Origin: Woeseiaceae bacterium
Lineage (GTDB): Bacteria; Pseudomonadota; Gammaproteobacteria; Steroidobacterales; Woeseiaceae
Assembly: GCA_028289545.1 (NCBI GenBank)
Contig: JANQPG010000102.1
Location: forward strand, 124,001-188,000
Length of the DNA stretch: 64,000 nt
Direction of reading: 5' to 3'
Shown: one piece after another, positions 57,006 through 64,000 of the stretch
Numbering within the stretch: the first letter of the stretch is position 1
How the letters are laid out: every line of letters starts with the position of its first letter
Notes under the pieces: model-generated
The model's database searches: none
Seen by the model: only the letters and a program-made list of their open reading frames with translations
Told to the model about the DNA's origin: nothing
Made by a program: the position numbers and the translations under genes

Positions 57006-57196
57006 TCGCATATAAATCAATATGGAGTACACCGACAGACGGGATAACCCTCGGACCAGGCACACAGAGCGGCGGCCGCCTGCGCTCGCAGCCAGCGCTT
57101 TGGCGTCAACGACTCCGACACCGTGGCGTCTCGGTTTTCCGCAATCGCCTGCTACCGGCTGAGGCTTTAGAGTGTCAACTTACATGGTCAACAAGA

Positions 57197-57214
57197 TGTC
57201 CACGTAACCTTACA
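57197..57214 (+). promoter_or_regulatory. PpsR/CrtJ-type binding site upstream of bchJ
   Basis: TGTCCACGTAACCTTACA fits TGT-N12-ACA exactly, the site of the redox- and light-dependent repressor PpsR/CrtJ of anoxygenic phototrophs. It ends 15 bases before the bchJ start. A near-match with TGT at 57,173 lies 24 bases upstream. PpsR itself is not in the window. Confidence 0.65.
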
Positions 57215-57229
57215 CTTCCTGAGGTCAGG

Positions 57230-57919
57230 ATGAGCCTGCCGACCGTCAATACACAGCGGAGAACTGCGGACGCCGTGCTGGCGCCGGCCGCTCCCGCGCA
57301 AATCGGCCCGAACTCGGTCATCCAGACCCTGGCGGCGCTGAAGGAACTCGAGGGGACGGCGACTCGAGACCGCGTCGCTCGCCTGGCGGGCCTGCCGGCC
57401 ACTGAACCCACGGGGATGATTCCCGAGGCTGCATTCTCGAGTCTGTTGTCGTCGCTCCGGCGTGAGCTCGATGAAGACACGGTCCGTGAAGTACTCGTGC
57501 AGAGCGGCGAGAAGACCGGCGACTACGTCGCGGCCAACAGAATACCCGCGCCCCTTCGCTCCCTGTTCGGTTGGTTGCCCGCGCGAATGAGCATCCCGCT
57601 GCTGCTCGTCGCGTTTCGCCGTCATGCCTGGACCTTTGCCGGGAACAGCAGCTTCGAGCTCGGCGGGACGTATCCCGGCAGCATACTGCTCGACAACGCA
57701 CCCACCTGCCGATTGGCCGGTGCGGTCAATCCCACGGGGGGCTACTACGCGGCAGCGTTCCAGAGACTGCTGTCGCTTGCCAGCCCGGGTGTCCTCGTAA
57801 CCGAGACCGAGTGCCGATCGTGCGGCGCGCCCCACTGCCGGTTCGATATCCATCTGACTGACCATTCGTCCAACAACTCATCCAAAAAAGAATTGAGCAG
57901 CCATCGACCTCGAGGTTAG
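57230..57919 (+). CDS. bchJ: BchJ, vinyl reductase-like bacteriochlorophyll protein
   Basis: 229 residues. The ATG at 57230 follows GAGG and GTCAGG; the longer open frame is rejected because it runs through the regulatory region. The V4R-type domain includes RRELDEDTVREVLVQSGEKTGDYVAANRIPAPLR, GNSSFELGGTYPGSI and the closing cysteine motif TETECRSCGAPHCRFDI. BchJ was first called 4-vinyl reductase and is now seen as an accessory or substrate-carrier protein for vinyl-group reduction in bacteriochlorophyll synthesis. It is four bases before bchE, with which it is paired in phototroph gene clusters. Confidence 0.87.
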   Translation: MSLPTVNTQRRTADAVLAPAAPAQIGPNSVIQTLAALKELEGTATRDRVARLAGLPATEPTGMIPEAAFSSLLSSLRRELDEDTVREVLVQSGEKTGDYVAANRIPAPLRSLFGWLPARMSIPLLLVAFRRHAWTFAGNSSFELGGTYPGSILLDNAPTCRLAGAVNPTGGYYAAAFQRLLSLASPGVLVTETECRSCGAPHCRFDIHLTDHSSNNSSKKELSSHRPRG

Positions 57920-57923
57920 CCCC

Positions 57924-59582
57924 ATGCGTATTGTCCTTGTCCATCCGAACTATCATTCCGGCGGCGCCGAAATCGCCGGCAACTGGCCACCAGCCTGGGT
58001 TGCCTACATTGCGGGCGCACTCAAGTCCGCAGGCTTTAGCGACGTCCACTTCCTGGACGCAATGACCCATCACATTAACGACGACGATCTCAGGGCACGA
58101 ATTGCGGAGCTCAAACCGGATGTCGTGGGGACTACGGCCATTACGCCGTCAATCTACACGGCGGAGCGTGTCCTCGAGATTGCCCGAGACGCGGCGCCGG
58201 ACGCCCTCCGCGTGCTCGGCGGCGTCCATGCCACGTTCATGTACAAGCAGGTTCTGAGTGAGTCGGACGCGGTCGACGTCATCGTGCGCGGCGAAGGCGA
58301 AGAAATCATGACCGAAGTGGTTAAAGCGGTGGCTGGCGGGGCCTGGGACCTCAAGCGACACGACATACGTGGTCTCGCGTTCCGCGATGGTGAACAAATC
58401 GTTGCGACGCCGGCGGCACCCACGATCAAGAGGCTCGATGACATTGTGCCGGACTGGTCGTTACTCGAATGGGAGAAGTACATTTACGTGCCGCTGGGCG
58501 TGCGCGTCGCCATCCCCAACATGGCGCGAGGCTGCCCGTTTACCTGCTCGTTCTGTTCACAATGGAAATTCTGGCGGGACTACCGCATCCGCGACCCGAA
58601 GAAAGTTGTCGACGAAATCGAAGCGCTGGTCAACGATCACGACGTCGGCTTTTTTATTCTCGCCGACGAGGAGCCGACGATTCATCGCAAGAAGTTCATT
58701 GCTTTTTGCGAAGAACTGATCGCGCGCGGCCTGCCCGAACGAATCAAGTGGGGGATCAACACGCGGGTCACGGACATTCTGCGTGACCAAGAGCTGCTGC
58801 CGCTGTACCGGAAAGCGGGACTCGTACACGTGTCTCTCGGTACGGAAGCCGCCACGCAGATGAAACTCGATCGCTTCAACAAGGAAACCAAGATCGACGA
58901 CAACCGCCGCGCCATCGAGCTACTGCGTAACGCCGATATTTTTGTCGAGGCCCAGTTCATCGTCGGGCTGGATAACGAGACGCCGGAAACGCTGGAGCAG
59001 ACTTATCGCATGGCGTGGGACTGGCAACCGGACCTTGCCAACTGGGCCATGTACACGCCCTGGCCGTTCACGTCGCTGTTCCAGGAACTCGGCGACAAGG
59101 TCGAAGTCTTCGACTTCTCCAAGTACAACTTCGTGACCCCCATCATGAAACCCGCAGCAATGGAGCGGACCGAGCTGCTCGACAGGGTCATGAACAATTA
59201 CCGGCGCTTCTACATGAAAAAGGCGCTGTTCCACTATCCCTGGAGAGGCACGGGTTTTCGCCGTCGCTACCTGCTCGGCTGTCTGAAAGCCTTCATGAAG
59301 GCTGGCTTTCAGCGCACGTTTTACGATCTCGGCAAGGTGGGTTACTGGGGTCCGCAGTCGAAGAAGAAGGTCGACTTCCACTTCGACAAATCGAGACGCA
59401 TCGCAAAGGCACAGCTCGAAGACTGGGAAGCCGCCCAGGATCGCGCCAACCGTTTACGGGAACAGCGTCGAAAGGGCGCCGGAGAGACCGTGACGGTCCC
59501 GGTCGAAGCCATCAAGGCGTGCGGCGGCGGCGACCAGCAGCTGAGCGACGGAGCGTCAGGCCGGGCCCGGGAGCTGCACTAG
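57924..59582 (+). CDS. bchE: BchE, oxygen-independent Mg-protoporphyrin ester cyclase
   Basis: 552 residues. The N-terminus (MRIVLVHPNYHSGGAEIAGN, WPPAWVAYIAGALKSAG) is near-identical in character to known BchE proteins. A cobalamin-binding domain (1-150) precedes a radical SAM domain with the cluster motif CPFTCSFC. The C-terminal tail is basic (LREQRRKGAG). BchE closes the isocyclic ring of bacteriochlorophyll under low oxygen, using SAM, B12 and water. It is translationally close to bchJ. No other bch, puf or crt gene is visible, so the pair is separated from any main photosynthesis cluster. Confidence 0.92.
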   Translation: MRIVLVHPNYHSGGAEIAGNWPPAWVAYIAGALKSAGFSDVHFLDAMTHHINDDDLRARIAELKPDVVGTTAITPSIYTAERVLEIARDAAPDALRVLGGVHATFMYKQVLSESDAVDVIVRGEGEEIMTEVVKAVAGGAWDLKRHDIRGLAFRDGEQIVATPAAPTIKRLDDIVPDWSLLEWEKYIYVPLGVRVAIPNMARGCPFTCSFCSQWKFWRDYRIRDPKKVVDEIEALVNDHDVGFFILADEEPTIHRKKFIAFCEELIARGLPERIKWGINTRVTDILRDQELLPLYRKAGLVHVSLGTEAATQMKLDRFNKETKIDDNRRAIELLRNADIFVEAQFIVGLDNETPETLEQTYRMAWDWQPDLANWAMYTPWPFTSLFQELGDKVEVFDFSKYNFVTPIMKPAAMERTELLDRVMNNYRRFYMKKALFHYPWRGTGFRRRYLLGCLKAFMKAGFQRTFYDLGKVGYWGPQSKKKVDFHFDKSRRIAKAQLEDWEAAQDRANRLREQRRKGAGETVTVPVEAIKACGGGDQQLSDGASGRARELH

Positions 59583-59586
59583 AAAC

Positions 59587-61215
59587 TCAACCGCTCGCCG
59601 CGTTGAGAAAACCGTCACAGCGCTCACGGCCGGTCTCGCCCGGCGGTATAGCGTCGCACACGCTGCTGGTTTTTTCGCGCAGCCGCGCCAGCACGGCGGC
59701 CCTTTCATCCGCATTGTCGTCGGAGCCGGCCCATTCGAGCAGCGCGTTGCTCAGCCGCTCCGCGCGCATCCCGGTTCCGCTGTAGAACGCGGATGCGGGA
59801 TCGTCGAGTTCGGCAAACATCTGAGCGGTAACGGCCTCGATTTCGGCCGTCGACTCCGGGGCAAGCCGGATCAGCCCCACGACGTAACCGTACCCCCAGC
59901 GAAAGCGCGTGCTCTCACCCGTTGCCGTCTCGTAGGCACGTTTGCGCCAGGACAATGCCGAAGCGTTGTCGCCGTTGGCCTCGGCCGTGCTGGCAAGCAC
60001 CGACATCAGGTAGTAGGGCTGTTTGGATTGCTTGAGCTCACCCTCGAGAAGCGTGGATGCCGCGTCGGGCAGATCGACCGACCGCAGCAGGCTCGCGGCC
60101 GTTGTCGTTACGGCATGCCGCTCGATAGGGTCGGTGGTGCGGGTCATCGCCTGTGCAACCCGATTTCGAACAGCGTCTTGGGTCGCCTCGGGAATCGTCG
60201 CCTCGGAATTGTCGAGGCGCAAAAAACCGACCGGGCCGTAGGCCGCGTAAAACTGCTCGACCGTCGACAGGCGCGGGTCGTCCGCCAGCGCTTCCATTGC
60301 CGCCTGCCAGCGGGCGGCGAGCTCGGCGCGTGTCTCGCTGCCGGGTTCGGTCAGTGCCCCGGTAAAGTCGGTGCCGGCGTGCAGGACAGCATCGAGATTT
60401 GCGGCGATCAGGCGCTCGTCGGTGAGCATTGCCATTAGCCGGTCCACGGCTGCATCCCGAACGGCCGGATCCAGCGGTGTATCTTCGGCGGCATCAATAG
60501 CCGCTTCGATGTGATTCATCGCCAGTCGGCTGCATGCGGTACCCGCGCTGGCAGGACACGCCTTGGCCAGAGCGTCGAACGCACTGTGCGGATCGAGATC
60601 ACCCAGCGCTCGCTGATTGTCTTGTCCCCAGGAATACACGGACAGCTGTTGCCACTCCCGATCCTCGAGCGACTCGCCCGCCAGGGCTGCGCGCACGAGG
60701 TCGGCCACGGGTCGAATCGCGTTCAGCGCCAGATCGAAAATGTCCGCGTAGGCCTCTAGATTGAGCCCGTTGGGGATGCGGGTCAGTTCTTCGCCGTCCG
60801 GTGTAAACACAATCATCGTCGGGTAACCCGCGACGCCGAAACCCTCGCCGACCTGCTGTGCCGCCGGGTCGTCTCCGTCAAGTTCGACGGCCACGAACTG
60901 CCGCGTGCGGCGGATCACGTCGCGACGCGTAAAGATAGTGGCTTTCACTTGCTTGCAGTAGGGACACCACTCTGCACCCCAGTACAAGAACAGGGGCTTG
61001 TCCTCGCGCTCGGCGGCTGCAAAAGCCGCATCGACGCCGCCGTCGAACCAGTCGATGCTGGAGGTTTCGTCGACGGCGTCCGTGTCAGCAACCGTCGCCG
61101 AACCCTCACCTGGCGGTTCCCCGGACGAGCAGGCCGCCAGCAGGAAGGCGCCGAGCGCCAGCACCGCAAACCCGTAGCGCTTGGTTGTGGATGGATTATC
61201 GCTGTACTGCTTCAC
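59587..61215 (-). CDS. Lipoprotein with thioredoxin-fold domain
   Basis: 542 residues from a GTG at 61215, with GGGGTAGCC before it. Signal and lipobox LALGAFLLAAC. A thioredoxin domain (about 50-160) has active site WGAEWCPYCKQ and the cis-proline region AGYPTMIVFTPDG. The remaining 380 residues are an all-helical region of unknown family, perhaps TPR-like (LPDAASTLLEGELKQSKQPYYLMSVL). Probably a periplasmic thiol-disulfide protein at the membrane. It runs toward bchE, with five bases between their stops. Confidence 0.84.
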   Translation of the reverse strand: MKQYSDNPSTTKRYGFAVLALGAFLLAACSSGEPPGEGSATVADTDAVDETSSIDWFDGGVDAAFAAAEREDKPLFLYWGAEWCPYCKQVKATIFTRRDVIRRTRQFVAVELDGDDPAAQQVGEGFGVAGYPTMIVFTPDGEELTRIPNGLNLEAYADIFDLALNAIRPVADLVRAALAGESLEDREWQQLSVYSWGQDNQRALGDLDPHSAFDALAKACPASAGTACSRLAMNHIEAAIDAAEDTPLDPAVRDAAVDRLMAMLTDERLIAANLDAVLHAGTDFTGALTEPGSETRAELAARWQAAMEALADDPRLSTVEQFYAAYGPVGFLRLDNSEATIPEATQDAVRNRVAQAMTRTTDPIERHAVTTTAASLLRSVDLPDAASTLLEGELKQSKQPYYLMSVLASTAEANGDNASALSWRKRAYETATGESTRFRWGYGYVVGLIRLAPESTAEIEAVTAQMFAELDDPASAFYSGTGMRAERLSNALLEWAGSDDNADERAAVLARLREKTSSVCDAIPPGETGRERCDGFLNAASG

Positions 61216-61354
61216 TTGGCTACCCCCGATCTTTCCGCGATCGTTCCGCGGTGCGCGACACACCCCGCGTATTCGTGTCTGTGTTACTCGACGCATTTGA
61301 CCCCGGGTAGTTCACATTCGTCAGGCAGTTCCAGTCAACAAATACACTGCGGTC

Positions 61355-61756
61355 TTAGTCGACAGCCGACTCCACCGCAATTGCTTCAACCTCTACCAGC
61401 CACTGCTGCTCGACGAGACCGGCGACCAGTACCGTCGTAACGGCGGGACTCACCCCGTCGAGCATCGATTGTCTGATCCGGACGAGTTCAGGCATATCGT
61501 CGCGGCGGACTAGAAAAAAACCCATTTTCACGATATCGCGACGCTCCAGACCGGCGTCTCGGACAACGGTGATAACGCGCTCGATCGCGTTTCGGCACTG
61601 GGTACCAAAATCGGCCGGCAGCGACCCATCTTCGTCAATGCCGATCTGACCCGACACATAGAGCGTTCGCTGCTGATCGGCAACGACCCCGTGGGAGTAG
61701 ATTCCGGCGTAGCGGTCGTCGACCGGCAGCGGGTTCAGGCGGTTGGCAACAGGCAT
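61355..61756 (-). CDS. RidA-family protein lacking the carboxylate-binding Arg
   Basis: 133 residues from the ATG at 61756 (AAAGGA upstream). YjgF/RidA trimer features: GIYSHGVVADQQRTLYVSGQIGIDEDGSLPADFGTQCRNA and EVEAIAVES at the end. The usual PxRS segment, whose Arg binds the substrate carboxylate in imine deaminases, reads PAVTTV here. So it is likely one of the non-RidA subgroups without enamine deaminase activity. Divergent from a LysR gene. Confidence 0.87.
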   Translation of the reverse strand: MPVANRLNPLPVDDRYAGIYSHGVVADQQRTLYVSGQIGIDEDGSLPADFGTQCRNAIERVITVVRDAGLERRDIVKMGFFLVRRDDMPELVRIRQSMLDGVSPAVTTVLVAGLVEQQWLVEVEAIAVESAVD

Positions 61757-61845
61757 GGCTTGTATCCTTTGTTTGGGTGGAAGCACACTTTATTTGTTGA
61801 CTCTTAGCTAATAAACAGCCCATCAGTTGATACACTAGTGCCTAG

Positions 61846-62739
61846 ATGTCACGAATAGGCCAAAACCTCGACGCATTGCACGTTGCCACCCGGGTTGCCG
61901 AGCAGCGCTCCTTCGCCGGCGCCGCGCACTTGCTTGGGTTGTCCGCTTCGGCTGTGAGCAAGTCGGTGGCCCGGCTGGAACGGCAGTTGGGTCTGAAGCT
62001 CTTCCAACGCACGACCCGCAGCGTGCGGCTGACGCCCGCGGGTGAACAATTGCTGTCGAAGTCGAATCAGCTTCTTGCGGAGTTCGATGCGCTGTTGGCC
62101 GAGGTATCGGGAGACGCCGCGCACGTCCGAGGCCCGCTCAGGATCTCGGCACCCGTCACGTTCGGCCGGCGCATGATCGCACCGCTCATTGGATGCTTCC
62201 TGCAAGCCTTTCCCGACATCGACGTGGAACTGGACTTCACGGATCGGTACGTCGATCTGGCCGCTGAACCGGTCGACGTCGCAATACGCAGCGGCCACCT
62301 TGGAGACAGCAGCCTGGTATCCCGGCCCGTGTTTCGCGACCCACTGGTGCTTGTGGCAAGCCGCAAGCACGCGATTGCGCAGCGGCAGATCGACACGATC
62401 GAAGCGCTGCGGGGGCACAAAGCGGTCGCTTTCCGCAATTCTAGAACCGGCCGCAACGAGCCGTGGCGCTTTGCAGGCAATGCGAGCTTCCGGCCGGCAC
62501 GCGCCGTCGCGGCCAGCGACGTCGAGTCTGTGCTCGGCCTTGTCATCGACGGGCTGGGGGTCGCTCAGGTACCTTTGTATCTCGCCCGGCCGTCTCTGGA
62601 ACAGGGCCGCGTCATCGAAATCCTCGCGGGGCAACGTCCGGAGCCCATCGTGTACTCAACCGTCTATCTGGACCGCAGGCTGCTCGCCCGGACGGTACGG
62701 GCGTTTGTCGATTTCCTGGCGGAGGCATGGACCGGCTGA
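61846..62739 (+). CDS. LysR-family transcriptional regulator
   Basis: 297 residues. The N-terminal winged helix (ALHVATRVAEQRSFAGAAHLLGLSASAVSKSVARLERQLG, FQRTTRSVRLTPAGEQLL) is followed by a periplasmic-binding-like effector domain starting GPLRISAPVTFGRRMIAPL. It resembles the AaeR/DmlR-like group. Ninety bases separate it from the divergent RidA-like gene, its likely target. A TTTATT-N15-AATAAA dyad (61,789-61,815) in the gap is a possible operator. Confidence 0.92.
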   Translation: MSRIGQNLDALHVATRVAEQRSFAGAAHLLGLSASAVSKSVARLERQLGLKLFQRTTRSVRLTPAGEQLLSKSNQLLAEFDALLAEVSGDAAHVRGPLRISAPVTFGRRMIAPLIGCFLQAFPDIDVELDFTDRYVDLAAEPVDVAIRSGHLGDSSLVSRPVFRDPLVLVASRKHAIAQRQIDTIEALRGHKAVAFRNSRTGRNEPWRFAGNASFRPARAVAASDVESVLGLVIDGLGVAQVPLYLARPSLEQGRVIEILAGQRPEPIVYSTVYLDRRLLARTVRAFVDFLAEAWTG

Positions 62740-62785
62740 TTTGAGGCTCGATGTTTTGCCGCGGACGGCTCGCAGCACGGACCTC

Positions 62786-63247
62786 TCAATCGGACACGAA
62801 CAAGTCGCGACAGTAGTTGTTCTCCATTTCGCAGTCCATGCACGAAGTGGCAGTCAACCCCTCGGTCCGATAGCCCGGCAGATTCAAGAGCCACGCTGCC
62901 GATAGCGACTTGTCGTTGCTCACCTTGAAAAAGTGAGCCAGAAACTGATGACGGCCGTTGTTGAGAAAGTACACGCTGGACAGAGGCTTGAAGGTTCCAC
63001 CACTGACTGCGCTGTGCATTGAGTCCATGTCGGTGTCTTCGAACTTCAGAATCTCCTCTTTGCCGGACGCCGTGACGCTCTCCAGGTAGTAATACCCGGT
63101 ACCGGATCGCGGCAAGCTTGCTCTCAACAACAGGTATTCGTCACTTGACCATTGGCAGGCCAACAGTTCCTTGGCGAAACTCGCCTGGGCTTTCGAGGCG
63201 CCGCCCACGAGCAGCAGGACAGTCAGTAAGGCGACGGGTTTGTTCAT
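62786..63247 (-). CDS. Small secreted cysteine-containing protein
   Basis: 153 residues with a signal peptide (KPVALLTVLLLVGGASKAQA). The mature chain has YLLLRASLPRSGTGYYYLESV and a C-terminal cysteine cluster (SCMDCEMENNYCRDLF), likely disulfide-bonded. No family recognised. It lies convergent with the LysR gene, 46 bases apart. Confidence 0.7.
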   Translation of the reverse strand: MNKPVALLTVLLLVGGASKAQASFAKELLACQWSSDEYLLLRASLPRSGTGYYYLESVTASGKEEILKFEDTDMDSMHSAVSGGTFKPLSSVYFLNNGRHQFLAHFFKVSNDKSLSAAWLLNLPGYRTEGLTATSCMDCEMENNYCRDLFVSD

Positions 63248-63476
63248 GACACGTAACTCCCGGCTGGCGCGGTCATTGATCCTCTCCAGCCTAAACGCGG
63301 GAACAGCGAAACCCGGTTTAACCTAATGCGGGCCTTGCTGCCGCGGCTCCGCTGAGATCTTCCCTTGAGTCCGCCATTTTGGACGATTTCGCATAATTAT
63401 CGAACTTCTAATGATAGATAAGCTCCATTCCCGCCCTTATCGTATACGCACAGTCTTACGAAACAGGGAGTACCTC

Positions 63477-63755
63477 ATGCAACCCGTCGAAATCTACACC
63501 AAGAGCTGGTGCCCGTTTTGCGCCCGGGCAAAGGCACAACTGAACCGACTCGGCATCTCCTTCGAGGAGATCGACGTCACCAACGACCTGGCCCGCGAAA
63601 AGGAAATGGTGGAGCGTGCGGATCGCACCTCCGTCCCGCAGATTTTTGTCGGCAAACATCACGTGGGCGGCAGCGACGATCTTGCGGCCGCCGTTGCCAG
63701 CGGCGAGTTCGAGCGCCTGCTGAACGCATCCACCGAAACGGCTTCGGCAGCTTAG
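63477..63755 (+). CDS. grxC: Glutaredoxin 3 (monothiol/dithiol class I)
   Basis: 92 residues with GGGAG before the ATG; the frame extends upstream but this start matches the family. Active site SWCPFCARAK, then SFEEIDVTNDLAREKEM, TSVPQIFVGKHHVGGSDDL (cis-Pro and the GG glutathione site). It reduces disulfides with glutathione in the cytoplasm. The next gene begins 11 bases after its stop, so they share a transcript. Confidence 0.95.
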   Translation: MQPVEIYTKSWCPFCARAKAQLNRLGISFEEIDVTNDLAREKEMVERADRTSVPQIFVGKHHVGGSDDLAAAVASGEFERLLNASTETASAA

Positions 63756-63765
63756 GAGAACGACA

Positions 63766-64000
63766 ATGCAACATCGCAACGTAGACGTGGCCGTCATAGG
63801 CGCCGGCTCCGCCGGCCTCACGGCCTTTCGATCCGCAAAAGCCTGGACCGATAGCGTCGTACTCATTGAGGGTGGACCGTACGGAACAACCTGCGCGCGC
63901 GTGGGCTGTATGCCGAGCAAGCTGCTGATCGCAGCAGCCGAAGCCGCGCACGCCGTTGGTGAGGCCCACCGTTTTGGCGTCTACAGTCCCAAACCGGAAG
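63766..64000 (+). CDS. Flavin disulfide reductase, dihydrolipoyl dehydrogenase-like (cut by window end)
   Basis: The first 78 residues of a pyridine nucleotide-disulfide oxidoreductase; AGGAG precedes the ATG. FAD-binding motif VAVIGAGSAGLTAFRSA and the redox-active disulfide CARVGCMPSKLLIAA are both present. Dihydrolipoyl dehydrogenase is the likely class, with glutathione or mercuric reductase as alternatives. The pairing with glutaredoxin suggests a thiol-redox role. The C-terminal part lies outside. Confidence 0.85.
   Translation, partial: MQHRNVDVAVIGAGSAGLTAFRSAKAWTDSVVLIEGGPYGTTCARVGCMPSKLLIAAAEAAHAVGEAHRFGVYSPKPE

Larger units (their letters stand above)
56877..57229. promoter_or_regulatory. 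Divergent intergenic region with A/T-rich core
   Basis: 353 bases without a supported gene. A frame open from 56,906 into bchJ lacks coding character. The first part is unusually A/T-rich for this window (56,941-57,020). It holds two CCTTATAAG palindromes (56,965-56,973 and 56,996-57,005). The last 60 bases hold a PpsR/CrtJ-type site. Promoters for the secreted gene on the left and bchJ on the right should lie here. Confidence 0.6.

Noticed and set aside
56906..57229. N-terminal extension of BchJ
   Set aside because: The extra 108 residues have no similarity to BchJ and would run through the A/T-rich region and the PpsR-type site.

Overview
The window reads as chromosomal DNA of a G+C-rich gammaproteobacterium. 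Most genes are tightly packed, often with overlapping stop and start codons. Pointers to the group are a CpxR/CpxA pair divergent from a Spy/CpxP-like gene, a Fur-boxed Fbp-type iron(III) ABC operon, a complete ureDABCEFG operon, a TPR Ser/Thr kinase next to a SigD-type ECF sigma factor, and bacteriochlorophyll genes bchJ and bchE. A free-living, probably marine or saline lineage with anoxygenic phototrophs (Halieaceae-, Woeseiaceae- or Chromatiales-like) fits. That placement is inference; no rRNA or tRNA gene was seen.

Layout. 0-2.5 kb: three envelope or secreted proteins of unknown function, the first cut by the window edge. 2.7-6.7 kb: an MFS exporter, cpxA-cpxR and a divergent Spy/CpxP-like gene. 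6.9-9.6 kb: a secreted M14 metallocarboxypeptidase. 9.7-14.1 kb: a Fur-boxed iron operon (periplasmic helical protein, binding protein, permease, ATPase). 14.2-17.9 kb: serine hydrolase, DUF1772 and NmrA-like genes divergent from an AraC regulator. 18-22.9 kb: urease structural and accessory genes. 23-25.6 kb: a PLP decarboxylase and a membrane-anchored MDR oxidoreductase. 25.8-29.6 kb: an island-like stretch with a Nudix-like protein of unknown function, a sugar nucleotidyltransferase, a PhyH-type dioxygenase and an ECF sigma factor. 29.7-36 kb: a small protein, a TPR Ser/Thr kinase, a secreted protein, a solitary DNA methyltransferase and an HDOD protein. 36-44.2 kb: a large propeller-GGDEF-EAL receptor, an ECF/RskA/propeller operon and a fasciclin protein. 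44.3-49.9 kb: glucosylglycerate synthesis and breakdown genes with an alpha-glucosidase. 49.9-52.3 kb: a two-gene operon coding for a DUF2235 hydrolase and a TIR-Hsp70 substrate-binding domain-DnaJ C-terminal fusion. 52.6-56.9 kb: four secreted proteins. 57.2-59.6 kb: bchJ-bchE behind a PpsR/CrtJ-type site. 59.6-64 kb: a thioredoxin-fold lipoprotein, a RidA-like protein, a LysR regulator, a small secreted protein, glutaredoxin and the start of a flavin disulfide reductase.

How the genes work together. Several units are self-contained: envelope-stress sensing (Cpx), Fur-controlled ferric uptake, urea hydrolysis with metallocentre assembly, and a glucosylglycerate cycle (synthase, phosphatase, phosphorylase). 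The most unusual unit is the DUF2235 plus TIR-chaperone pair at 49,910-52,290. Its domain make-up (a TIR with the catalytic glutamate, client-binding parts of DnaK and DnaJ without the ATPase or J domain, and a lipase-like partner) suggests an undescribed stress-sensing or anti-phage module. The domains are read directly from the sequence; the defence role is inference.
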